DNA of 64,000 bases. Origin: Scytonema sp045865695 (GTDB taxonomy: Bacteria; Cyanobacteriota; Cyanobacteriia; Cyanobacteriales; Nostocaceae). Made by a program: the position numbers and the translations under genes. The notes beneath the pieces were generated by a model. The model worked only from the letters and a program-made list of their open reading frames with translations. It was not told the DNA's origin and searched no databases. The DNA lies in NCBI RefSeq assembly GCF_045865695.1, contig NZ_BAACAP010000209.1, positions 1-64,000 on the forward strand. Direction: 5' to 3'. This document shows, in pieces, positions 16,911-24,337 of the stretch (positions are counted from its first letter, which is position 1; every line of letters starts with the position of its first letter).

Positions 16911-17780
16911 TTGAACATGAAAAAACATCCACTGTTTAACAATCGAGTAGCAGTATTAGCCACTAAGCATCATAAAGAGAAAGAGATCGCTCCAATTCTC
17001 AGACAAGAATTAGGTGTTGAAGTTATAGTTCCACAAGATTTTGATACAGATTGCTTCGGTACATTTACAAGGGATGTAAAAAGGACAGGAACCCAAATCG
17101 AAGCAGCAAGACTGAAAGCAGAAACAGTTTTATCCCTCACGAATGAAACGTTAGCCTTAGCAAGTGAAGGTACATTTAGTCCCCATCCAAGTAATCCTTT
17201 CGTACCATGCAATCAAGAAATTATTATTTTTTTGGATAGAACAAATGAACTAAAAATTATTGGTCAATCAGTTACTATTGAAACTAACTTCAGCCATCGG
17301 GTCATCAAAAGCATTGAAGAAGCACATGAGTTCGCTGAGAAAGTTGGCTTTCCCGAACACGCTGTTGTGGTGATGGTTCATCCTGCACCCGAAAATCGAG
17401 AAGAAATTATCAAAGGCATCAATACAACAGAACAACTTGTAGAAGCAGTCGCATTTGCTTTAAATCAGTCTAAGACTGGTGAAATTTCAATAGAAACAGA
17501 TATGCGTGCTCTTTATAACCCTACGAGAATGAAAAATATTGCTAGAGCAACTTATGACTTGATTCAGAAAATCCGAAATGCTTGCCCTAATTGCGACTTT
17601 CCTGGGTTTGATGTATTTTCTAGGAAAAAGGGATTACCTTGTGCATATTGCCACTCCCCCACAGAACTGACTCTTGCCGTCACTTATAAATGTCAAAAAT
17701 GTAGATTTTTTAAAGACGTGATGTTTCCAGATGGAATACAAGAGGCAGATCCCTCTTTATGCAATTACTGCAATCCCTAA
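16911..17780 (+). CDS. conserved protein with C-terminal paired Cys motifs (DUF6671-like)
   Basis: 289 aa (alternative ATG at 16917). The N-terminal ~200 residues have an alpha/beta look (RVAVLATKHHKEKEIAPILR, ASEGTFSPHP, AVVVMVHPAPENREEI, ETDMRALYNPTRMKNIARA). The C-terminal ~65 residues contain four C-x2-C knuckles (CPNC, CAYC, CQKC, CNYC), which can bind two zinc ions or a similar metal. The pattern resembles the DUF6671 family, whose function is unknown. The conserved ASEGTFSPHP and DMRAxxNPTR segments suggest an active site. It stands alone, 755 bp from cmpA and ~285 bp from the NADH dehydrogenase gene. Confidence 0.8.
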   Translation: MNMKKHPLFNNRVAVLATKHHKEKEIAPILRQELGVEVIVPQDFDTDCFGTFTRDVKRTGTQIEAARLKAETVLSLTNETLALASEGTFSPHPSNPFVPCNQEIIIFLDRTNELKIIGQSVTIETNFSHRVIKSIEEAHEFAEKVGFPEHAVVVMVHPAPENREEIIKGINTTEQLVEAVAFALNQSKTGEISIETDMRALYNPTRMKNIARATYDLIQKIRNACPNCDFPGFDVFSRKKGLPCAYCHSPTELTLAVTYKCQKCRFFKDVMFPDGIQEADPSLCNYCNP

Positions 17781-17817
17781 CTCGAACAAACAGCGCTTTG
17801 CATCTGAATGAGGTACA

Positions 17818-17863
17818 CCCCCCTTTCATCCCCCCAAGGCATCGGGGGGACAGAGGGGGGTAA
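17818..17863. repeat. C-rich/G-rich palindrome after the 16911 gene
   Basis: ACCCCCCT...ATCCCCCCAAGG-CATC-GGGGGG...AGGGGGGTAAT forms a long imperfect hairpin. It is the same dispersed repeat type as at 16806-16835. Confidence 0.7.
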
Positions 17864-18064
17864 TTTTTGTACCTCACCAAGTTGAAATCTGCTGTATCTT
17901 AGATTTATAAGCTCGCCCACGTCACCTTTCTGCTTGAATTGCTGTAATTTAGACTACTTTTAATACTTCTTCAAATGCCATAAATGAACGGCAGCCTTTA
18001 TTCTAATTTTGCTAGATATTTGTTAAGAAAATTTACAACCTCTTAACGAAAGGAAATAGTTATT

Positions 18065-19477
18065 ATGGTAGTTGTACATGAGAATAATGCACTACATCAC
18101 GTTGTAATCATTGGTGGAGGCTTTGGTGGACTATATACAGCGAAGACTCTTGCCAAAGCGAATGTCAACGTTACTCTCATCGATAAACGTAATTTTCATT
18201 TATTTCAGCCGCTTTTATATCAAGTTGCGACAGGTACGCTATCACCTTCTGATATCTCCTCACCCTTACGAGCTGTATTCAGGAAAAGCAAGAATACAAA
18301 AGTGTTGTTAGGAGAAGTCAATGATATCGATCCAGAAGCCCAAGAAGTTATTCTGGATGATAGAACAATACCCTATGATACATTAGTTGTTGCCACAGGT
18401 GCTAACCATTTCTATTATGGTCGCGATAATTGGAGACCATTGGCTCCTGGCTTAAAAACTGTTGAAGACGCCATAGAAATACGTCGCCGGATATTCTCGG
18501 CATTTGAAGCTGCAGAAAAAGAAACCAATCCCGAACTACGCCGTGCTTGGTTGACTTTTGTGATTGTCGGAGCGGGTCCCACTGGTGTAGAGTTAGCGGG
18601 TGCGATCGCAGAGTTGGCAAAAACTCTCACTGAAGATTTCCGCAACATCGACACATCAGAAACTAAGATTTTGTTATTGCAAGGAGGCGAGCACATCCTC
18701 CCTCATATGGCACCACAGTTATCAAAAGTAGCAAAAGTATCTTTGCAAAAGTTGGGTGTGGTTACCCAAACTAATACCAGGGTGACGAATATTGAAAATG
18801 ATATCGTTACTTTCAAGCAAGGTGATAAAGTTCAAGAAATTGCCTCAAAAACTATATTATGGGCAGCAGGTGTGAAAGGTTCCTCTATGGGGCAAGTTTT
18901 AGCAAACCGCACAGGTGTAGAGTGCGATCGCTCCGGACGTGTGATTGTAGAACCAGACTTGACAATTAAGGGTTATAAAAACATCTTTGTCATCGGAGAT
19001 TTAGGCAACTTCTCTCATCAAGATGGAAAACCATTACCTGGTGTTGCACCCGTAGCCAAACAAGAAGGAGAATATGTAGCTAAACTCATTCAAAAACGCC
19101 TTCAAGGTCAAACACTACCACAATTTCGTTACAATGACGTGGGTAGTTTGGCGATGATTGGCAAAAATTTAGCTGTTGTAGATTTAAGCTTCATCAAGCT
19201 CCAAGGTTTCCTTGGTTGGATATTTTGGTTAGTCGTTCATATATACTTCTTAATCGAGTTTGACACTAAATTAGTAGTCGTATTTCAGTGGGCATGGAGT
19301 TATATCACTCGTAATCGTCGCTCTAGATTGATTACAGGTCGAGAAGCTTTGGAAGAAGCGAAAACTGTTACCAACAGCACTAATTTGGCGACTAAAATCG
19401 CTAACCCTCCCACTCAACCAACACCCTATTCAAAATTGCAATCTTACACTGCGGATATCGAGGCAGCAACTTTCTGA
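18065..19477 (+). CDS. type II NAD(P)H dehydrogenase (NDH-2)
   Basis: 470 aa single-subunit flavoprotein that passes electrons from NAD(P)H to membrane quinone without proton pumping. The FAD-binding Rossmann motif is GGGFGG (residues 17-22) in VVIIGGGFGGLYTA; the NAD(P)H motif is GAGPTG (169-174). NFHLFQPLLYQVATG and VIGDLGNF are NDH-2 hallmarks. A hydrophobic stretch near residues 380-400 (GFLGWIFWLVVHIYF) should anchor it to the membrane. The last ~45 residues are a hydrophilic tail. An AAAGGA ribosome-binding site precedes the ATG. It is likely monocistronic and one of several ndb paralogues in such genomes. Confidence 0.93.
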   Translation: MVVVHENNALHHVVIIGGGFGGLYTAKTLAKANVNVTLIDKRNFHLFQPLLYQVATGTLSPSDISSPLRAVFRKSKNTKVLLGEVNDIDPEAQEVILDDRTIPYDTLVVATGANHFYYGRDNWRPLAPGLKTVEDAIEIRRRIFSAFEAAEKETNPELRRAWLTFVIVGAGPTGVELAGAIAELAKTLTEDFRNIDTSETKILLLQGGEHILPHMAPQLSKVAKVSLQKLGVVTQTNTRVTNIENDIVTFKQGDKVQEIASKTILWAAGVKGSSMGQVLANRTGVECDRSGRVIVEPDLTIKGYKNIFVIGDLGNFSHQDGKPLPGVAPVAKQEGEYVAKLIQKRLQGQTLPQFRYNDVGSLAMIGKNLAVVDLSFIKLQGFLGWIFWLVVHIYFLIEFDTKLVVVFQWAWSYITRNRRSRLITGREALEEAKTVTNSTNLATKIANPPTQPTPYSKLQSYTADIEAATF

Positions 19478-20108
19478 TTAACATCACCAAAACTGAGTCA
19501 TCATTAAGATAACCTTTGCTCTCAATACCTGTAAATTGGTTTTCTCTTGAGATTTTACGCGTGTTGATTCAATTGTTCCACTTGACTGGAAGATTTTTCA
19601 TTTTCAGCGACAGGTGCGGCGGAATAATTGCCTTTTGCGAGACGCGTAAGGGACAAGACGCACCCACTGAAAGAAACTAATAGTAAATCAATAAAGCACC
19701 CAAAAGTGTAACCGTGTTTTGTGTAACGGGAGCAAAGCCAACACAACCTGCATGAGTAAAGTCACTAATAAACACGTTCACGACTACTATCACCCACAAG
19801 TAGATCCACAATAACTGTAGTCAGCACAAACCCGCTGTTCTGTTATATGTAGCGGGTTCTACACACCGGACACAATAGTAATCCCACCTGCATGCAGGTG
19901 GGATCGGAAAATTAAGCTAGCTACTCGTTTTTTCATTATTAGTACTGCTTAGTTATTAACCGAAAATTATTGCTAAGTAATACTCGTAGCAAATGCTAAT
20001 TACTAAGATTTTATTAACCCTAGAAAAACCTAAGAACGATCCAATTAATATCATTAATGGGTAAGCTAATACATTCGTTTTGTACTGAAAAAATTGAGAT
20101 AATCTCTA
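19478..20108. other. 631-bp gap with one perfect 24-bp palindrome
   Basis: Contains ATCCCACCTGCA/TGCAGGTGGGAT as a perfect palindrome at 19881-19904, which could be a terminator or a dispersed repeat. A small open frame on the minus strand (19555-19746) has no recognisable content and overlaps repeat-like sequence. The last ~170 bp before 20109 are AT-rich and presumably hold the promoter of the fusion gene. Confidence 0.6.
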
Positions 20109-22541
20109 ATGAGTAATCTATTGATAGACAATGATATAACTATTTTAGTAATTGGGGCGGGAGTAAGTGGTCTGACAACCGCTATATGTTTGAGAGAAGC
20201 AGGTTTTGGTGTTGTGATTGTTGCAGATCGTTTTGCCCCAGATTTAACCTCTGTTGTGGCAGGTGCATTGTGGGAATGGCCACCAGCAGTCTGTGGTCGT
20301 CATGGAGCTCCTAGATCCCTAGAACGCTCTAAAGAATGGTGTATGACTACCTATAATAAATTCAAAAAAATACACGCAGAGTTTGGTTCACAAGAAACAG
20401 GAATTTATTTAAGGGATGCATATTTTTATTTCAAAGATATTTTGGAAAATCGACATACTGACCTTCGCAAAATGAACGAGTTGAAGGATAAGGTTGATGG
20501 ATTTGAAAGAGGCTTACAAATTGTCAAAGAAACGATTGATTTGAATTTTCAAGGAGGTATAAAAGATGCTTATAAGCACATGGCTCCGATGACAAATACC
20601 GATATTTACATGAAGTGGTTACTTCAATACGTAAAGAATATTGGATGCGAGATTATTCAGGAAAAAATCACTGTCAATGTAGTTGAAAATGAACAGGAAT
20701 TACTTCGTCGTTTTAATGCAAGAGCAATTGTTAACTGTGCTGGACTAGGTTCGATCGCAACTACAGGGGATACTTCCATGTATCCCCTAAGGGGCGCACT
20801 TGTCAGGGTTAAGAATTTAGGGAAAGTTGTGACAGAGGCTCATTGTATTTCCCACGAAGAATCTTCTTCAAGTGAGCAAGACATCGTTTACATAGTTCCT
20901 AAAGGGGATGATTTAGTGGTCTTGGGAGGATTAACCCAGCAAGACCAATGGGATACAAACTTATCTCTTGAGGTTCCAATTATCCGACAGATGTATGATG
21001 GCTGTTTGGAGTTTCTACAGGAATTAAGAGAACTCCCACTAGATGAGAAGGAGCCTGTTAGGACTGGTTTACGACCATTAACAGAGGAAAATGTTTGTGT
21101 GGAAAGGGTTTTAAATACACACGTATTTTATAATTACGGACATGGAGGGTCAGGAGTAACTCTGTCATGGGGATGTTCGCAGGAAATTGTCCAGTTGATA
21201 CAAGAAATGCTCCATGAGGAGGCAAATCCAGTTGCCTTGGATAGTAATAAGATAGATAGCAATAAGCAGACTGTTTTTGTACTGCATGATATGCTTCCCT
21301 ACGAAACTGATTTTAAGCATATCCAATCTGATAATAGAAATTTGGTTTTACTTTGTAGTAGACGAGGACTCAGTAAGGTTGTACCTTACCAGTATCAGTA
21401 CTTGGATCTTGTGCGAATTGTAGAACCTTATAATTTGCAAAATCTGCTCCAAACTTATCAACAGATTCAGACTGATTATAAACTTTTGGATAACAATCGG
21501 ATTGTTACCAATGATGAGTATTCAGTGTTGTTAGCTGCACAGTTACGTGAAGCTTTAAATTTGGTAGGCGATCGCCCAACAACGATCCGCCAGTTTACTG
21601 ATAAGAATTATCTCAAATCTACCCTCAAAAATTCCCTGATTCGGGTGCCAAAGCATCTGATTTTTGATCGAGACCAATACCGTCAAGAGCTAGTTTCATA
21701 CTTAAATTTTGTTCAACAAGAACTAGGTAATTACATCTTTATCAAACCAGTTACGGGAGCCGGAAGTGAAAAAACTAAAAGAATTCGTACTGTTGATGAG
21801 TTGAAAGCCTGGTGTGACAGCAATGTAGATTCAGATGAAGAATTTGAATTCAATGAATTTATTAAAGGTCAACTATACAATACAAGTGTTGTTATCAAAA
21901 ATGGTCAACCTTGTTATTTTGCTGCTTGCAAGCACTATCGACCTAATGATGAGTTCATTTATGGTCATCAAATCGGTAATATTGTTGTTAGAGAAGAAGA
22001 GCCAGAATTTCAGAAACTTTGGCAATTCTCAAGTGATACGTTACAAAGTTTAGAACACAGTTACCCCAAAAATGGTGTAATCAATATTGATTTCTTCTTA
22101 CAAGAAGGTAGCGAAGAACCAATTCTGATAGAAGTAGCTGCACGCAGTCCTGGAGAGCTTGTATCGAGAATGTTTGAGATATATCAGGGGGTACGTTTAA
22201 ACGAATTACATCTCCAATTACAGATTGGTGATTCCCCTGATATCATTCTCAAGGATAGAAATGAGTGGAAGTACGCTGCTTGCTCGATTCATCCCAAGCA
22301 GGACGGTGTTGTTACAGCAATTGAGAAGCCAATTCTCGAAAGTGATATGAAAGTTTATTGGCAGATTTATTTGGAAGAGAAACTGAAAGCATCGCAAAGT
22401 TTGATGGACGTTGCCATTGCCATTGTTTTGAGCCATCATGACTTTTCAACCCTACAACTGGATTATGAGATAGCCAATTCTACCAATTTCTACAAAACTA
22501 AGAAAACGTGTATAAAGCGATCTCCTACAACAGGCGATTAG
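20109..22541 (+). CDS. D-amino-acid-oxidase-like flavoprotein fused to an ATP-grasp ligase
   Basis: 810 aa with two enzyme modules. Residues 1-370 are a DAO-family FAD oxidoreductase: GAGVSG at 16-21, Asp40 at the end of the second strand, the substrate-arginine region RTGLRP at 318-323 and the DAO signature YNYGHGGSGVT at 341-351. After a ~17-residue linker, residues ~388-780 form an ATP-grasp ligase with the ATP-binding Lys in FIKPVTGAGSEK (544-555), the hinge FEFNEFIKG (579-587) and the metal site NIDFF...ILIEVAARSPG (659-682). Both active sites look intact. Such a pair could oxidise an amino acid and ligate a carboxylate to an amine or thiol, pointing to specialised metabolism; the substrates are unknown. 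The last codons lie in a repeated DNA segment. Confidence 0.85.
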   Translation: MSNLLIDNDITILVIGAGVSGLTTAICLREAGFGVVIVADRFAPDLTSVVAGALWEWPPAVCGRHGAPRSLERSKEWCMTTYNKFKKIHAEFGSQETGIYLRDAYFYFKDILENRHTDLRKMNELKDKVDGFERGLQIVKETIDLNFQGGIKDAYKHMAPMTNTDIYMKWLLQYVKNIGCEIIQEKITVNVVENEQELLRRFNARAIVNCAGLGSIATTGDTSMYPLRGALVRVKNLGKVVTEAHCISHEESSSSEQDIVYIVPKGDDLVVLGGLTQQDQWDTNLSLEVPIIRQMYDGCLEFLQELRELPLDEKEPVRTGLRPLTEENVCVERVLNTHVFYNYGHGGSGVTLSWGCSQEIVQLIQEMLHEEANPVALDSNKIDSNKQTVFVLHDMLPYETDFKHIQSDNRNLVLLCSRRGLSKVVPYQYQYLDLVRIVEPYNLQNLLQTYQQIQTDYKLLDNNRIVTNDEYSVLLAAQLREALNLVGDRPTTIRQFTDKNYLKSTLKNSLIRVPKHLIFDRDQYRQELVSYLNFVQQELGNYIFIKPVTGAGSEKTKRIRTVDELKAWCDSNVDSDEEFEFNEFIKGQLYNTSVVIKNGQPCYFAACKHYRPNDEFIYGHQIGNIVVREEEPEFQKLWQFSSDTLQSLEHSYPKNGVINIDFFLQEGSEEPILIEVAARSPGELVSRMFEIYQGVRLNELHLQLQIGDSPDIILKDRNEWKYAACSIHPKQDGVVTAIEKPILESDMKVYWQIYLEEKLKASQSLMDVAIAIVLSHHDFSTLQLDYEIANSTNFYKTKKTCIKRSPTTGD

Positions 22542-22559
22542 GGAAAGAGGTTGGTTGCA
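22523..22559. repeat. 37-bp segment repeated at 33639-33675
   Basis: TCCTACAACAGGCGATTAG followed by a similar G-rich stretch occurs here and at 33639 with about four differences. It covers the last codons and stop of the oxidase/ATP-grasp fusion gene. Confidence 0.75.
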
Positions 22560-22605
22560 AGTAGTTGGTATACAATAGGCGATCGCCTTTTTCTCGTTAT
22601 TAACC

Positions 22606-22697
22606 GTTCGGGTAAGATTGTAGCAGTTCCCGAATCGGATTTAATACTAGGCACCTTAGTAGCTGTTGGTGTAGGTTTACTGCTGTATAAACGAAAA
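22606..22697 (+). pseudogene. C-terminal remnant of a PEP-CTERM protein
   Basis: The in-frame sequence AVPESDL, ILGTLVAVGVGLLLYKRK is a complete PEP-CTERM sorting signal (VPE motif, hydrophobic helix, basic end) with no secreted protein in front. About 90 bp are ~90 percent identical to 35230-35321, the end of the intact PEP-CTERM gene. It continues in frame into HIP1-rich sequence. This is the residue of a second copy of that gene. Confidence 0.8.
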
Positions 22698-22736
22698 CCG
22701 GGCGATCGCGCGATCGCAAGGCATCTTTTTAATTAA

Positions 22737-23081
22737 GACTTGCTTCCTGAATATACTAAAATTGTTGGTAAATCTTTCTAAACTTGTTAAATCGATTACA
22801 TTTATTGCAGTTATTTAAATGATAATTTTAACTGTTATTAAATCATCTGGTAACACCATGAGCCAAGAGCTAGCTAGAATCCTTTGTTTCAAGAGGGTTT
22901 TTGACTAATTTTTTATTGGATATGTCTTACACAAAATTCAATCCACTTTATCAATGTGCTTTTTTTGACTTTTGTTATGTCAATGAAGGCAAAATTACAT
23001 AGTATTTTTCTTATCTACTACCCGTGAAATTTATCAATCAATTGAGTTGTAAGTCAACAGTTTCTGTAAGTACCCGTTATT
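22737..23081. other. 345-bp promoter region of AraC regulator A
   Basis: Between the PEP-CTERM remnant and the regulator. AT-rich, holding one copy of the island palindrome (22753-22771) and no open frame. Confidence 0.5.
22753..22771. promoter_or_regulatory. island palindrome upstream of AraC regulator A (weak)
   Basis: ATACT-N9-GGTAA, a degenerate copy of the TTACC-N9-GGTAA palindrome. The right half TTGGTAAAT is good and the left half has two mismatches. It lies 310 bp before the AraC start; the equivalent site for AraC regulator C lies about 300 bp before its start, which supports a real function. Confidence 0.45.
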
Positions 23082-24047
23082 ATGACACTAATCCTTTCAC
23101 TAACAGATTACGGAAAACAACTTTATCAAGCAGAGGTAATTCAACAGGACTGCCCTGATGACTTTAACATCACCTACCAGTATCCATTTGGGGAAGGATA
23201 CCGCCGACAAATTTTGCTACGAGATTGTATTTCCTTAGAAATTTACAACTATCAGTTAAAAAAATCAATAGTTGTAGAATATTTAGACAGAAAGCATTGG
23301 ATAGAATTTCAATTCTTCATTCTTATAGATTCCCCATCTAAAAATCTTGAATTTGGTTCTGGAGAATACTTCATAAGCGGAAGTGGTATGGCTCCAGAGC
23401 ACACTTATTCGCCTGAAAAGTTATTGCGGGAAGTAGCAGTCTCCGTTCATATTAAACCAGAAGTGTTTCGAGCATTTGCAGGAGATAGTTCTGGTGAACT
23501 TCCAAAAGAATTACAACATCTTATCAGACCTTTTGATCGATTGACTTATGAACGCTATGGAAGTCAAACTCTCGCAATGCAGTCTGTAGTGCAGCAAATT
23601 CTCCAATGTCCCTACCAAGGCATTACTAAGCGAATGTATCTTGAAACCAAAGTTTGGGAGTTAATGACATTACTAGTTGAACAAGAAATTCAAATCAATC
23701 GGGGTAGCGTTAATAGTAGTGTGGTGAAGCCACCAGATGTTGAACGCATTTATTATGCTAAAGAAATTTTATTGAAACATCTAGATAACCCACCTTCTCT
23801 TATACAGTTAGCACGACAGGTAGGGCTAAACGATCGCAAACTAAAACTTGGATTCCGGTCTGTTTTTGGCACTACAGTCTTTGGTTATCTGCACGACTAT
23901 CGCATGGAACAAGCGCACAAGTTACTTATTGAGAGAAACATGAATGTCACACAAGTAGCAAGGACAGTAGGCTACGCTAGCCTCAGTTCATTTAACCATG
24001 CTTTTCGGAAGAAGTTTGGGGTTAATCCCAAGTCTTTTCACAGTTAA
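23082..24047 (+). CDS. AraC-family regulator, PchR-like (regulator A)
   Basis: 321 aa cytoplasmic transcription factor. The C-terminal ~85 residues carry the two AraC helix-turn-helices (PSLIQLARQVGLNDRKLKLGF and VTQVARTVGYASLSSFNHAF, ending FGVNPKSFHS). The N-terminal ~200 residues are the effector domain typical of PchR-type siderophore regulators, with FISGSGMAPEHT and VAVSVHIKPEVFRAFAGD. It is a close paralogue of the regulator at 42181-43155. It precedes receptor A by ~290 bp, and a tandem 18-bp repeat begins right at its stop codon, so it probably activates receptor A when the cognate ferric chelate is bound. Confidence 0.92.
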   Translation: MTLILSLTDYGKQLYQAEVIQQDCPDDFNITYQYPFGEGYRRQILLRDCISLEIYNYQLKKSIVVEYLDRKHWIEFQFFILIDSPSKNLEFGSGEYFISGSGMAPEHTYSPEKLLREVAVSVHIKPEVFRAFAGDSSGELPKELQHLIRPFDRLTYERYGSQTLAMQSVVQQILQCPYQGITKRMYLETKVWELMTLLVEQEIQINRGSVNSSVVKPPDVERIYYAKEILLKHLDNPPSLIQLARQVGLNDRKLKLGFRSVFGTTVFGYLHDYRMEQAHKLLIERNMNVTQVARTVGYASLSSFNHAFRKKFGVNPKSFHS

Positions 24048-24086
24048 AAAGTCCGTTTGGAACAAAAAAAAGTCCGGCTCGAACAA
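24048..24086 (+). promoter_or_regulatory. tandem 18-bp direct repeat, likely AraC-regulator operator
   Basis: AAAGTCCGTTTGGAACAA (24048-24065) and AAAGTCCGGCTCGAACAA (24069-24086) are direct repeats 21 bp apart, two helical turns. The same pair, with T for C near the end, lies behind the paralogous regulator at 43156-43193. AraC proteins bind such head-to-tail sites upstream of the promoters they activate. The regulator gene's stop codon abuts the first repeat. Confidence 0.7.
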
Positions 24087-24143
24087 GACATGAACGCTCA
24101 AAAATTATATCCTTTTGGGATAATAGGGTAGTTATAACTGCGT

Positions 24144-24170
24144 ATCTTTACCAACTTAATCGGTAAAGAT
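24144..24170. promoter_or_regulatory. island palindrome upstream of TBDR A (strong)
   Basis: ATCTTTACC-N9-GGTAAAGAT with perfect 9-bp arms, 168 bp before the receptor start and 57 bp after the AraC repeats. It is the longest of the ten copies found in the island. It could be a repressor operator or a metal-regulator box. Confidence 0.7.
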
Positions 24171-24337
24171 GTTTGCAGTGACAAGCCCTATTATGGGTTT
24201 GTTTTAAGTTGCTTGCAAGCAACGTCAATCAGCCGCGAGCGCTGCTGTTATTAGGCTTGTGCCTAAGTAGCGGTATAAATTTTGCTGCGGCTATGGCAAA
24301 AATCTTGTGTGGTGTACTTGTCTGGAGCGTGTGAGAA

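Noticed and set aside
19555..19746. Minus-strand open frame of ~63 codons in the gap before the oxidase/ATP-grasp gene
   Set aside because: No recognisable motif, no clear ribosome-binding site, Cys- and Ser-rich start, overlaps repeat-like DNA; probably not a gene.
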